Part shown: piece after piece, positions 26,431-38,177 of the stretch
Layout: the number at the start of each line of letters is the position of its first letter
How positions within the stretch are numbered: the stretch's first letter is position 1
Assembly: GCF_003568845.1 (NCBI RefSeq)
Contig: NZ_CP030126.1
Location: 2,259,001-2,323,000 of the forward strand
DNA length: 64,000 bases
Direction: 5' to 3'
DNA from: Indioceanicola profundi
GTDB taxonomy: Bacteria; Pseudomonadota; Alphaproteobacteria; Azospirillales; Azospirillaceae
Notes under the pieces: model-generated
Told to the model about the DNA's origin: nothing
What the model saw: only the letters and a program-made list of their open reading frames with translations
Database searches by the model: none
Made by a program: the position numbers and the translations under genes

Positions 26431-27066
26431 ATGTCCCATGTCGTACTGCTCGGCGACTCCATTTTCGACAATGCGGCCTATGTGGCCGGCGGCCCGGATG
26501 TCAGGGCGCAACTGGAACGGAGCCTGCCCGCGGGATGGCGGGTGACGCTTCTGGCACGCGACGGCGCCGTAACCGGCGGCGTCGCGCAGCAGATGCTGCG
26601 TCTGCCCCGCGATGCGACCCATCTGGTGGTGAGCGCCGGCGGCAACGATGCGCTGGGGGCCTCCGGCATCCTTGACCAGGCGGCCCGGTCGGTGGCGGAG
26701 GCCGTTGGGCAGCTGGCGGAAATCCGCGCCCGATTCCAGCAAGGCTATGACGCCATGCTCGGGTCCGTGCTGGAGCCGGGCCTCCCTACGGCCGTCTGCA
26801 CCATCTACGATGCGAATTATCCCGATCCGCTTCGCCAGCGGCTGGTGACCACCGGGCTTGCCCTGTTCAATGACGTCATCACGCGGGCCGCCTTCAGGCG
26901 CGGGCTTCCCCTGCTCGACCTTCGCCTGATCTGTGACAGCCCCCGCGATTATGCCAACCCCATCGAACCATCGGTGGAAGGCGGCGAAAAGATCGCGGCT
27001 GCGATTACCGGGCTCGTGACCGCACAGGACCGGGGCTATCCGCACAGCACTGTCATCGCCCGCTGA
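26431..27066 (+). CDS. SGNH/GDSL hydrolase family protein
   Basis: 211 aa. Block I GDS is at residues 8-10 (VVLLGDSIFDN), block III GGND is in VVSAGGNDALG, but the block V DxxH equivalent near the C-terminus is not clearly conserved (PIEPSVEGGEKIA). It is probably a cytosolic esterase-like enzyme. GGAGAA upstream supports ATG 26431; ATG 26425 is an alternative. Confidence 0.8.
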   Translation: MSHVVLLGDSIFDNAAYVAGGPDVRAQLERSLPAGWRVTLLARDGAVTGGVAQQMLRLPRDATHLVVSAGGNDALGASGILDQAARSVAEAVGQLAEIRARFQQGYDAMLGSVLEPGLPTAVCTIYDANYPDPLRQRLVTTGLALFNDVITRAAFRRGLPLLDLRLICDSPRDYANPIEPSVEGGEKIAAAITGLVTAQDRGYPHSTVIAR

Positions 27067-27160
27067 CCACCCCGCCGGAGGTTCTCTGCTCCCCTCGCCG
27101 CAACGCCACGCCTGAATTGCTGTTTGACAGTTCCGTGACGAAGGCAAGAGGTCTGCGGAC

Positions 27161-27640
27161 ATGTCGAAGAGCAAGAGTAAAAGCAAAAAAGCCAAATTTC
27201 CCAAGAAGATCGCCGGGATCAAGGTCCCGAAGGTCCTGCGCAAGTCCGGCGGCTCTCTGGCGGAGCTTCTGGAGACCCCCACCGGTCGGGAGGTGGTGGC
27301 CGGGGCGCTGGTCGCAGTGGCCGGCTCGCTGGTGGGCAGCGAGAAGGTCCGGGATGTACTGGCAAGCGGCGGCCACAATCTTGCCCAGTCGGGCCGGGAG
27401 GCGGGCCATGCCGGCTCCGACCTTGTAAGCAGCGCCGTGCGCGGTGTGGCGGAGGTTGCGACGGGAGCCGTGGTCGAAGCCGCACGCCATGTCCTGCCCG
27501 GCGCAAGCGATAAGGACAGCGGCGAGAAGCGCCAGCCCACACGCCGCTCTGGCGGAGGCCGCCGCGGGAACGGCGCCGGCGAGGATGGGGAGGCTGCCCG
27601 CCCCGCCCCCGGCCTTCCCGTCGCCATCCGGGAGAGCTGA
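27161..27640 (+). CDS. Basic, low-complexity protein of unknown function
   Basis: 159 aa. The N-terminus is strongly lysine-rich (MSKSKSKSKKAKFPKKIAG, then KVPKVLRKSGG), reminiscent of DNA-binding tails. The middle (50-115) is an Ala/Val/Gly amphipathic helix region (GREVVAGALVAVAGSLVG), and the end is polar and Arg/Gly-rich. Similar layouts occur in alphaproteobacterial proteins from memory. It could associate with nucleoid or membrane; undecided. Confidence 0.6.
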   Translation: MSKSKSKSKKAKFPKKIAGIKVPKVLRKSGGSLAELLETPTGREVVAGALVAVAGSLVGSEKVRDVLASGGHNLAQSGREAGHAGSDLVSSAVRGVAEVATGAVVEAARHVLPGASDKDSGEKRQPTRRSGGGRRGNGAGEDGEAARPAPGLPVAIRES

Positions 27641-27660
27641 ACGGCTGGCCCGTCCGCCTG

Positions 27661-28599
27661 CTATGCCTGCGGAGCGTTGTAGCGGACGGCCCCGTGACCG
27701 GAGAGGTCATACCCTTCCAGCGCTGCCGCCTTCGCCCGTGCGGCATCGCTCCGGGCGAAGGTCATCAGCGCCTGGACCGGCGGCTCGAAATAATGCCAGC
27801 GGCGCACCACGAGGTCGAACCGCTCCCAGGCGAGCGGCACAAAACCGAGGCGGAGACGCGTTGCGACGGCACGGGTGGCGAGCCCCACATCGGCAGCCCC
27901 CTCCAGCACGGCCAACCCGACATCGAATCCGGTCCGCGCCGGCGGACCCGATAGATTCAGCGTCCCGATGGACAGGCCGTGCTCCGCCAGCAGGTGGCGC
28001 AGCAGAATGTGCGCGCCGCTGCCTTCCGGACGCACGGCGACCCGGAGGCCGGACCTTGCAAGGTCCCCTGCCCCTGTGAGGCCCAGCGGGTTTCCGGGGG
28101 CAAGCACCAGCCCCTGCTCCCGCCGGACCCATTCCACCGCGACGACATCCAGATCCGCCAACTCTTCCAGGATTGCCGCTTCGTTGTAGCGGCCGGTGGC
28201 CGGGTCGAGCATGTGTATGCCGCAGGCAACCGCCTCCCCCGCCGCCATCTGGCGCAGGCCGGACAGGCTGCCGCCGCCGGACAGGGCTAGCCCGCTTCCC
28301 GACTCCCCCACGCACCAGTCCAGGAACGGATCGCGGCTGCCGGCCAGCACATTGGGAACCCTGGCCGGAGCGGGCGTGGGACCGGTCTCCCGCCGCCCCT
28401 CCACCCAGCGATCGATTTCAGCGACGGGGAAGAGCCATTTTCCGGCAACCTTGACACAGGGAATGCGCCTGGACTGGACCAGATCGTAGATCGTCCTCTC
28501 CCCCATGCGCAGATATACGGCCACCTCGCGCGTACTCATATAGGGGCCTGCCGGCGGCGTGGCGGGGCCGTCGGGGTTCTGGGCCCTTCTGCCCGTCAT
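27661..28599 (-). CDS. One-component regulator: excisionase-type HTH fused to a periplasmic-binding-protein-like domain
   Basis: 312 aa. Residues 20-68 are an HTH_17/excisionase-type DNA-binding domain (MSTREVAVYLRMGERTIYDL ... GKWLFPVAEIDRWV). From about residue 85 there is a PBP_like domain (molybdate-binding-like): GSGLALSGGGSLSGLRQMAAGE, VAVRPEGSGAHILLRHLL. The architecture is that of ModE-like one-component regulators sensing an oxyanion or a small molecule. No mod transporter or molybdoenzyme operon is adjacent (MsrP is 18 kb away), so the target is unknown. It is convergent with the basic protein gene. Confidence 0.82.
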   Translation of the reverse strand: MTGRRAQNPDGPATPPAGPYMSTREVAVYLRMGERTIYDLVQSRRIPCVKVAGKWLFPVAEIDRWVEGRRETGPTPAPARVPNVLAGSRDPFLDWCVGESGSGLALSGGGSLSGLRQMAAGEAVACGIHMLDPATGRYNEAAILEELADLDVVAVEWVRREQGLVLAPGNPLGLTGAGDLARSGLRVAVRPEGSGAHILLRHLLAEHGLSIGTLNLSGPPARTGFDVGLAVLEGAADVGLATRAVATRLRLGFVPLAWERFDLVVRRWHYFEPPVQALMTFARSDAARAKAAALEGYDLSGHGAVRYNAPQA

Positions 28600-28688
28600 C
28601 GATGCGCTCTCTTCCTCGAAGCTGGAACGCGCATCGTAGGGCGGCGGCGCTGCCGGGCCAAGACTCCTCGTCTCCCCGCCGCATGGGC

Positions 28689-29183
28689 TCAGCTTCCCGC
28701 TAGCGTATCCACCAGCCGCCCCTCGATCTGGAAGCGGCAGGTCATCGGGGCGGCGTTGCCGGCCGGCAATTCCACCACGGCGGTCAGCACAGCGCCGGGC
28801 GATACCGTAACCGGCCGGGACAGTTCGGCCGAGAAGTAGCGGCGGGCGGCATTGACGTATCCGACGGTCAGCGCGTGATTGGTGGAGTGTCCGGAGCTGG
28901 TGCTGGTCATGACGAAGCGGGGCAGTTCACCCTTGACCTCGGCACGGCTGAACCCGTGGCCGCGCACAGCCTCCACCAGCAGCGTCTTGCCTTTCGGGGC
29001 GGCGATGGTGAGGTCGGCGGTGCAGACGCCGCTTTCGGCGGGCGAGATGCCGGCCACGCGGTGAACGACGAGATCGGCCCCGGTGAAAGCGACGCTATCG
29101 GCGCGGACGGAGGTGGAGGCGATGGCTACGGCCACCAGCACGGTGCCGGCGGCGATCAGGCGGGTCGTGTCGGGCATGAACAT
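28689..29183 (-). CDS. Secreted protein of unknown function
   Basis: 164 aa from ATG 29183 (or 29177). A signal peptide is clear (LIAAGTVLVAVAIASTSVRA-D). The mature part is beta-rich with two Cys (SGVCTADLTIAAPKG and MTCRFQIEGR) likely to form a disulfide across the domain. It is probably periplasmic. No family is recognised. Divergent from the cyclic-nucleotide-binding gene, with a 222-bp gap. Confidence 0.72.
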   Translation of the reverse strand: MFMPDTTRLIAAGTVLVAVAIASTSVRADSVAFTGADLVVHRVAGISPAESGVCTADLTIAAPKGKTLLVEAVRGHGFSRAEVKGELPRFVMTSTSSGHSTNHALTVGYVNAARRYFSAELSRPVTVSPGAVLTAVVELPAGNAAPMTCRFQIEGRLVDTLAGS

Positions 29184-29405
29184 AGCGGGCTTCCGGTTCG
29201 GCGGTTGCTTTCGATGGCCGGACCCTAGTGGCCCGCGGTTGCCGCCGGATGTCGTCCGCGTAATTGTTGTTTCAGTCCCGTTCCGGCCCGGTGTTCGCAC
29301 CATGCCGGAATCCGCCCCTATGGCGGCGAGCCGGTGCGAGCCGTGACAGGCCGCCCGGGCGGGTGTACAGACAGGGCGTTCCGTCCGCAGGAGAGGAGCC
29401 GCCAT

Positions 29406-29804
29406 ATGTCCGCAGCCTTCCAGCGCCGCCCCTATGAGACGGGCGAGCCGGTCTTCCAGGAAGGGGATCCCGGCGACAGCCTGTACGTGGTCGAGAAGGG
29501 GCGGGTGCGGATCTGGACCGGCGACCCCGAGCGCCCCACCATCCTGGGCATCGTCGAAGAAGGCGGCGTGTTCGGCGAGATGGCCATCTTCGACAAGAAG
29601 CCGCGCATGGCGAACGCCTCCGCCGATGCCGAGTCGGTGCTGATGCGCATGCCGGCCACGGTGATGCGGGAAAGCCTGTACGGGGCGGACCCGCTGCTGC
29701 GCCAGCTCGTTCAGATCCTGATCGACAATGTGCGCAACATGGCCCGCCGCATCGACGAGCTGGAGGGCCGCTGCACGCCCGGCGGCTGCACGCGCCCGGA
29801 CTGA
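29406..29804 (+). CDS. Cyclic-nucleotide-binding domain protein
   Basis: 132 aa, essentially a single CNMP domain: GDSLYVVEKGRVRIW, then EGGVFGEMAIFDKKPRMANA where the phosphate-binding cassette is expected (FGEMA..., Arg present). No HTH follows, so it is a stand-alone binder rather than a Crp-type regulator. Two Cys occur near the end (RCTPGGC). A good AGGAG site precedes the ATG. It lies 76 bp upstream of the AI-2E transporter in the same direction. Confidence 0.87.
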   Translation: MSAAFQRRPYETGEPVFQEGDPGDSLYVVEKGRVRIWTGDPERPTILGIVEEGGVFGEMAIFDKKPRMANASADAESVLMRMPATVMRESLYGADPLLRQLVQILIDNVRNMARRIDELEGRCTPGGCTRPD

Positions 29805-29880
29805 GCAGGTCCGGAAAAGCCGGAACCGCGCCGAGGGTCCGGCGGTTTTCCCCGGTGGAGCGCCACACCGGGGATTGTGA

Positions 29881-31128
29881 ATGTTCAGCGAATCTACGCC
29901 GCACGGCGGCATCAGCGACCGCACCTTTGTCCGGCGCGCCCTGATCCTGTTCCTGATGGGGGTGGTCGCGACTGTACTCTGGATCGCATCGCATGCGCTG
30001 GTGCTGCTGTTCGGGGCCATTCTGTTCGCAGTGATCTTCCGCGGATTGGCGAACCTGCTGACCCGCTGGACCGGTCTGCCGGACACGCCGGCGGTCGCCG
30101 CCGTGCTGGTGCTCCTGCTGGCTGTGCTGGCGGGGTTCGGCTGGCTGTTCGGCTCCCAGGTTTCGAACCAGTTCAGCCAGCTCGCCGAGCGCATCCCCAC
30201 CAGCCTGTCCCAGATCGAGCGGCAGATCGGCTCCACCCAGTGGGGGCGGGAGCTGCTGGAGCGCACCGGCGGGCTGGAAAGCCTTCGGAGCGGCGGCCAG
30301 CAACAGAATGGCGGCAGCCCGCCCCAGGGCGCGCCCCAAGGCCAGGGCGGCGGGCAGGAGGAGGGCAACGGCGCACCGCCACAACCCGCAGCCGGCGGCA
30401 GCGGCCAGCCGAAGGGCGCACAGCCGCAGGGCGGCTCCCCGGCCGCCGGCGACGGCGTCATTCCGGACGGTGCGGCCAGCAGCATCGGTTGGCTGGTCCG
30501 TCAGGCAGGTTCACTGCTGATGACCATCGTCGACGGCGCCACCCAGTTCGTGCTGGTCCTGTTCGGGGCGATTTTCCTGGCCTTCCAGCCGGGGCTCTAC
30601 CGCGCCGGCGTGGCCAAGCTGGTGCCTCATGATGAGACGAACGAGGTGCGCAAGGTATTGGACCGCACCGGCGATACGCTCTGGCTATGGGCGGCCGGGC
30701 AACTGGCGGAGATGGTGATCATCGGCATCCTGACCGGCGTCGGCCTGTGGCTCATGGGCGTGCCGGCGCCATTGGCGCTCGGCCTCATCGCAGGTCTGCT
30801 GGAATTCATTCCCTTCGCCGGACCGATCCTGGCGGCCATACCGGGCGTGCTGCTGGCACTGACCGTCAGCCCGACGCTCGCCCTCTGGACGATCCTCTTC
30901 TACCTCTTCCTTCAGCAACTCGAGGGCAATGTGATCATGCCGGTGGTCCAGAGGAAGGCTGTATCCCTGCCTCCTGTCGTCGGCATCTTCGCCCTGCTGG
31001 TATTCGGCTCCCTGTTCGGTCCCATCGGGGTCCTGTTCGCGGTTCCCATGGCCGTGGCCGTGATGACCATCGTGCAGGTCGTCTATGTGAAGGACACGCT
31101 GCACAAGGATGTGGAGATCGGGGGCTAA
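29881..31128 (+). CDS. AI-2E family transporter (PerM-like) with a Q/G-rich insert
   Basis: 415 aa, longer than the usual 340-370. Hydrophobic helices match the family: N-terminal pairs (about 20-95), then after residue 205 LMTIVDGATQFVLVLFGAIF, and the conserved tail PLALGLIAGLLEFIPFAGPI (quoted in part) and VVGIFALLVFGSLFG. Residues 138-205 are a low-complexity Gln/Gly/Pro/Ala insert (GGQQQNGGSPPQGAPQGQ) in the central soluble region, presumably disordered. Transport substrate is unknown; 'AI-2' is historical for most members. Confidence 0.9.
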   Translation: MFSESTPHGGISDRTFVRRALILFLMGVVATVLWIASHALVLLFGAILFAVIFRGLANLLTRWTGLPDTPAVAAVLVLLLAVLAGFGWLFGSQVSNQFSQLAERIPTSLSQIERQIGSTQWGRELLERTGGLESLRSGGQQQNGGSPPQGAPQGQGGGQEEGNGAPPQPAAGGSGQPKGAQPQGGSPAAGDGVIPDGAASSIGWLVRQAGSLLMTIVDGATQFVLVLFGAIFLAFQPGLYRAGVAKLVPHDETNEVRKVLDRTGDTLWLWAAGQLAEMVIIGILTGVGLWLMGVPAPLALGLIAGLLEFIPFAGPILAAIPGVLLALTVSPTLALWTILFYLFLQQLEGNVIMPVVQRKAVSLPPVVGIFALLVFGSLFGPIGVLFAVPMAVAVMTIVQVVYVKDTLHKDVEIGG

Positions 31129-31140
31129 CCGGAAGGGCAG

Positions 31141-31174
31141 AAAAAACCCGGGCGCCCTTGATGGGCAGCCCGGG
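31141..31174 (-). terminator. Rho-independent terminator on the minus strand
   Basis: Stem CCCGGGC/GCCCGGG (31147-31153 with 31168-31174); on the minus strand it is followed by TTTTTT. It terminates the sulfotransferase transcript and may also stop the convergent transporter transcript. Confidence 0.75.
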
Positions 31175-31289
31175 GCCTAGTCACGGAAAGGGCCGGAACC
31201 GGCAGACAATCGGTCCCGGCGAACGGCGGGGCCAAGTCCCGCCGCACCACGGGATATAGGTGGTCTCTCCGGTTACGGAACCCATTGTT

Positions 31290-31985
31290 TCAGCAGAACC
31301 GCTCCCGCGCGGCTGAATAAAACCGCATCTCTTCCGCTGCGGCGGCTTCCAGTCGGGCCATCAGGGCGGGATCGCCCTTGATCCGCGCCACCTCGTCCGC
31401 ATAGGCAGGGAAGTCGTTGATATTCTGGACCGGCATTGCGAGATCGCGGCCCAGCAGGCGGGACAGGCGCGATATCCCCTCCCCCATCTCCTCGTGGAAG
31501 CCGATGAAGTCGAAATCCGCGGGCGTGACGTTGCGGAAGAACCGGCGGGTCAGGTCGGCCCTGATCCATTCCATATTGGCGAAGGCCGCGATGTCCGGCT
31601 GATGCTGGGCGATGTAGCGGACCATAGGATGGTCCGGGTCCTGCACGCTGCGCCAGTAGAAATAGAGGGAGATGATCCGGTCCACCGGATGGCGCAGGAA
31701 GGTGATCCGGGCGGCATTGGTCAGCCGGTCGTACTTACGCAGCCAGAAATGCCCATGCACCGCCTGCTTCCCGGCCAGCCAGGGATAGCCGCTGGCGAGC
31801 GCATCCTGCAAGAAGCCGTCCGGGTCCAGATGCATCCTCGCGGTCGGGCTGGCCGGGAAATCCTGATAATCCTGGAACAGCCCCCTGCCATAGGTGCCCT
31901 TCAGTGCCGAGAGCAGAGAAATGCCGCCGCATTTGGGCGTATGGACGGAAATCAGCTCGATCCCGCCCGATCCGGTATCCGACAT
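31290..31985 (-). CDS. Sulfotransferase family protein
   Basis: 231 aa from ATG 31985, which has GGGAAGGGTGG upstream; ATG 32009 would add eight residues. The 5'-phosphosulfate loop is HTPKCGGIS near the N-terminus, and the 3'-phosphate-binding motif is FLRHPVDRIISLYFYW. This matches PAPS-dependent Sulfotransfer_2-like enzymes. It would sulfate a carbohydrate or lipid acceptor; the acceptor cannot be inferred. The gene is isolated between two convergent or unrelated genes. Confidence 0.85.
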   Translation of the reverse strand: MSDTGSGGIELISVHTPKCGGISLLSALKGTYGRGLFQDYQDFPASPTARMHLDPDGFLQDALASGYPWLAGKQAVHGHFWLRKYDRLTNAARITFLRHPVDRIISLYFYWRSVQDPDHPMVRYIAQHQPDIAAFANMEWIRADLTRRFFRNVTPADFDFIGFHEEMGEGISRLSRLLGRDLAMPVQNINDFPAYADEVARIKGDPALMARLEAAAAEEMRFYSAARERFC

Positions 31986-32070
31986 GAAAAAGGCCACCCT
32001 TCCCGACATGCACGCAACCCGTGCGCGGCGGGAGGATGGCCCTGGTCCTATGACCCCTGCAAGTGATCAA

Positions 32071-33243
32071 TCAGTGCGTTTCGCGGAACAGCTCCCGCCC
32101 GATCAGCATGCGGCGGATTTCGCTGGTGCCGGCGCCGATCTCATACAGCTTGGCGTCGCGCAGCAGGCGGCCTGTGGGGTAGTCGTTGATATAGCCGTTG
32201 CCGCCCAGGATCTGGATGGCGTCCAGCGCCACCTGAGTGGCCTTTTCCGCCGCCAGCAGGATGGCCCCGGCGGCGTCCTTGCGGGTGATGCGCTTGGAAT
32301 CCGCCGCCCGTCCCACGGCATAGACATAGGCGCGGCAGGAGTTCAGCGCGACATACATGTCCGCCACCTTGCCCTGGATGAGCTGGAATTCCCCGATGCT
32401 CTGCCCGAACTGCTTGCGCTCGTGGATGTAGGGCACGACGATGTCGAGGGCGGCCTGCATGATGCCCAGCGGCCCGGCCGCCAGCACGGCCCGCTCATAA
32501 TCCAGGCCGGACATCAGCACGCGGACGCCGCCATTGAGCTGGCCCAGCACATTCTCCTCCGGCACCTCGCAATCCTGGAAGACCAGCTCGCCGGTGTGGC
32601 TGCCGCGCATGCCGAGCTTGTCCAGCTTCTGCGCGCAGGAGAAGCCCTTGAAGCCCTTCTCGATCAGGAAGGCTGTGATGCCCTTCGGCCCGGCCTCCGG
32701 ATCGGTCTTGGCATAGACCACCAGCGTATCGGCGTCCGGCCCGTTGGTGATCCACATCTTGGTGCCGTTCAGCACATAGCGGTCGCCCCGCTTCTCCGCC
32801 CGCAGCTTCATGGAGACCACGTCGGACCCCGCCCCCGGCTCCGACATGGCCAGCGCCCCCACATGCTCGCCGGAGATCAGCTTGGGAAGATAGCGACGGC
32901 GCTGCTCGTCGGTGCCGTTCAGGCGGATCTGGTTGACGCAGAGGTTGGAGTGCGCGCCGTAGGAGAGGCCGACGGAGGCGCTGGCGCGGCTGATCTCCTC
33001 CATCGCCACCATGTGCTCCACATAGCCCATGCCGGCCCCGCCCCATTCCTCCTCCACCGTGACGCCCAGCACGCCCAGGCTGCCCATCTTGGGCCAGAGG
33101 TCCATGGGGAACTGGTCGGTGCGGTCGATCTGCTCGGCGCGCGGCGCGATCTCGTCGGCCGCGAAGGTGCGCACGGCGTCGCGCAGCATGTCGGCCGTTT
33201 CGCCAAGGCCGAAATCGAACATGGGCAGGCTGTTTGAAAGCAT
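32071..33243 (-). CDS. ivd: Isovaleryl-CoA dehydrogenase
   Basis: 390 aa FAD-dependent acyl-CoA dehydrogenase of leucine degradation. Acyl-CoA dehydrogenase signatures are [16 protein letters not shown] and [13 protein letters not shown]; the catalytic base position characteristic of isovaleryl-CoA dehydrogenases lies in [16 protein letters not shown]. The N-terminus [15 protein letters not shown] and start at 33243 fit the family. The other leucine genes (mccA/mccB, gnyL, mgm) are not adjacent in the window. Divergent from the GNAT gene. Confidence 0.93.
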   Translation of the reverse strand: MLSNSLPMFDFGLGETADMLRDAVRTFAADEIAPRAEQIDRTDQFPMDLWPKMGSLGVLGVTVEEEWGGAGMGYVEHMVAMEEISRASASVGLSYGAHSNLCVNQIRLNGTDEQRRRYLPKLISGEHVGALAMSEPGAGSDVVSMKLRAEKRGDRYVLNGTKMWITNGPDADTLVVYAKTDPEAGPKGITAFLIEKGFKGFSCAQKLDKLGMRGSHTGELVFQDCEVPEENVLGQLNGGVRVLMSGLDYERAVLAAGPLGIMQAALDIVVPYIHERKQFGQSIGEFQLIQGKVADMYVALNSCRAYVYAVGRAADSKRITRKDAAGAILLAAEKATQVALDAIQILGGNGYINDYPTGRLLRDAKLYEIGAGTSEIRRMLIGRELFRETH

Positions 33244-33420
33244 CTCGGGATCGTCCTCGCCTCTGGTCCGGATCGTCTCATCCGGAACGAATTTTCCGGC
33301 ACAGTACCGGGGCGGACGATGCAGGGGAAGCCTGTTACAGATGCCGCACGGAAGCAGTTTCCGACTGTGCGCCGCCTCACCCATAGTACAGTCTGGGCGC
33401 ACGATCTGGCAGGTGTTGCA

Positions 33421-33912
33421 ATGACGGAGCGCGCTCCCTCCTCGATCCGACTGGCAGGCCTGGAAGATGCGCCTGCTCTGTTCGGTCTGCACAAGGATTG
33501 TGTCCGCACCCTGTGCGCCGATGCCTACTCCCCGCTGCACATCGACAGATGGTTCGAGGAGCGGACGCCCGACATCTACGCCCCCTGGCTGAAAGCCGGA
33601 AGGATTTGGCTGGCCGAGACCGGGGGAGAGATGGCCGGCTTCACCGGCGCTGTCGCTGGCGAAATCACATTGCTTTTCGTCCGGCCCGATCTGGCCGGGC
33701 GCGGGCTCGGCCGGCTGCTGTTCGAATTCGCATTGATGCGGGCAGCGGAGGATTTCGACGGCCCGATCACCGTGGTCGCCACGTTGAACGCCGTACCCTT
33801 CTACCAGCGCCACGGATTCCTAGCCGAGAAGGAAACCTTCTTCGAGCGTGGTGGGCTGCGCTACCCCGTGGTCAGGACGCGGCGCTGCCTTGCCGAAGCG
33901 GCGCCCCGGTAA
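33421..33912 (+). CDS. GNAT family N-acetyltransferase
   Basis: 163 aa. The acetyl-CoA site is seen as [21 protein letters not shown] (Q/RxxGxG/A pattern RGLGRLL), with the C-terminal block [16 protein letters not shown]. The substrate is unknown. Start ATG 33421; the longer frame upstream overlaps the promoter of the divergent ivd gene. Confidence 0.9.
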   Translation: MTERAPSSIRLAGLEDAPALFGLHKDCVRTLCADAYSPLHIDRWFEERTPDIYAPWLKAGRIWLAETGGEMAGFTGAVAGEITLLFVRPDLAGRGLGRLLFEFALMRAAEDFDGPITVVATLNAVPFYQRHGFLAEKETFFERGGLRYPVVRTRRCLAEAAPR

Positions 33913-33932
33913 CGGAGCACCGGGCAAACGAA

Positions 33933-33958
33933 AAGGGCGGTGGTTTCCCACCGCCCTT
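33933..33958. terminator. Bidirectional terminator between GNAT and acnA
   Basis: 11-bp perfect stem AAGGGCGGTGG/CCACCGCCCTT with a 4-nt loop; four T on the minus strand, so best for acnA, which ends 38 bp away. Confidence 0.8.
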
Positions 33959-33995
33959 CCGTACCGCTCGGCAAAGCGCCGGGATGTCCCGCCGC

Positions 33996-36701
<2,706 letters not shown>

Positions 36702-37237
36702 GGGGACTCCTCCATCGGGGTCGGATCGTCACCTGGGACCGGCTTGATGCCCGTCGTTGGCCCGGCTCCAGCGTCCGGGGCGCGGGCAGTGCGCCGGGGT
36801 GGCATTTCGGGGCGTGGTTTAGCGCGTTTTCCGGGCGGGATCAAATGCGGCGCGGGCATGGCCGCGCGGTAAGCCTTCGGCGGCGCAGCACGCTGGTCCG
36901 GATGAACCTCGCTGCATTGCAATAATCCTTTCGACCTAGAAGCATGCGGATGCCTGCCCGATAGCCCGACCCGGCGGTCATGGCCGCCTGTATCCGGCCC
37001 ATACTCCACAACCCGCGCCGAAGAGATTTGCGACTCAGAAACTTGCGCCTGATGGCGGGATTCGCTGCTTCCGTTGCGCCCGCGCGAAGGTGGTCGCTAA
37101 TAATCTCTCTTTGATGGGGCCGCGGTTGACAGCACCGTTTTTTTCACAGAAACGTCATGCCCGGCCGAGCGGGTTGCGCCCTGGGCATGGCTCGTTTGTG
37201 CGGAACGCCAGGGCGCGGGTTGGAGGGAATCCTTCGA
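36702..37237. other. Divergent promoter region between acnA and oppB, no gene seen
   Basis: No frame here looks coding. TTGACA at 37126-37131 followed by an A/T-rich stretch (seven T at 37138-37144) is a possible -35 element for the opp operon, but a clear -10 was not found. Confidence 0.4.
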
Positions 37238-38161
37238 ATGTTGTCTTATGCTGTCCGGCGCCTGCTGGAAGCGATCCCCACATTGTTGGTGATCGTCGCC
37301 CTGGCGTTTTTCCTGATGCATGCCGCTCCCGGCGGCCCGTTCGACAGCGAGCGGGTGCTGCCGCCGGAGATCGAGGCCAACCTGAAGGCCGCCTACAACC
37401 TGGACAAGCCGGTCTGGCAACAGTTCCTGATCTATCTCGGGAACGCGGTGCAGGGTGATTTCGGCCCCTCCTTCACTTATAAGGACTTCACGGTCAGCGA
37501 GTTGCTCGGCACCGGGCTTCCCGTGTCCATGCGCCTTGGCCTGACCGCCATCCTGCTGGCGGTGATCGTGGGCTGCACCATGGGCATCATCGCTTCCATG
37601 CGTCAGAACACGGCGGCCGACTATACGGTGATGGGCTTCGCCATGGTCGGCATCACCATCCCGAACTTCGTGATGGCGCCGCTTCTGACCCTGATCTTCG
37701 GCATCTATCTGGGCCTGCTGCCGGTGGCCGGCTGGGGCGGCGGGTCGATCCAGAACATGATCCTGCCGGTGATCGCGCTGGCCCTGCCCCAGATCGCCAT
37801 CATCAGCCGCCTGACCCGCGGCGGCATGATCGAGGTGCTGCGCAGCAACTTCGTCCGCACCGCCCATGCCAAGGGCCTGCCGGAACGGCTGATCATCTGG
37901 CGGCACACGATGCGCGCCGCACTGCTGCCCGTCGTCTCGTATCTCGGCCCGGCCATCGCCGGCCTGGTCACCGGCTCCGTGGTGATCGAGCAGATCTTCG
38001 GCCTGCCCGGCATCGGCCGCTACTTCATCCAGGGCGCCATCAACCGCGACTATACGCTGGTGATGGGCACGGTGATCACCTACGGCTCGCTCATCGTGAT
38101 CATGAACCTGCTCGTGGACCTGATCTACGGGCTGCTCGATCCGCGCGTCCGCTACGACTGA
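37238..38161 (+). CDS. oppB: Oligopeptide-type ABC transporter permease (OppB-like)
   Basis: 307 aa with six hydrophobic helices. The start MLSYAVRRLLEAIPTLLVIV and the hallmark APGGPFDSERVLPPE are typical of OppB (LPPE...). The EAA loop for contact with the ATPases is in FVRTAHAKGLPERLIIWRH. GGAGG upstream supports ATG 37238. First gene of oppBCDF; the substrate-binding protein that normally delivers peptides is missing from the window. Confidence 0.92.
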   Translation: MLSYAVRRLLEAIPTLLVIVALAFFLMHAAPGGPFDSERVLPPEIEANLKAAYNLDKPVWQQFLIYLGNAVQGDFGPSFTYKDFTVSELLGTGLPVSMRLGLTAILLAVIVGCTMGIIASMRQNTAADYTVMGFAMVGITIPNFVMAPLLTLIFGIYLGLLPVAGWGGGSIQNMILPVIALALPQIAIISRLTRGGMIEVLRSNFVRTAHAKGLPERLIIWRHTMRAALLPVVSYLGPAIAGLVTGSVVIEQIFGLPGIGRYFIQGAINRDYTLVMGTVITYGSLIVIMNLLVDLIYGLLDPRVRYD

Positions 38162-38177
38162 CAGGTTGGACCCTCCA

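Noticed and set aside
25444-27627. 727-aa minus-strand open frame
   Set aside because: It runs across the cold-shock gene, its terminator and the SGNH hydrolase, all of which are well supported on the other strand.
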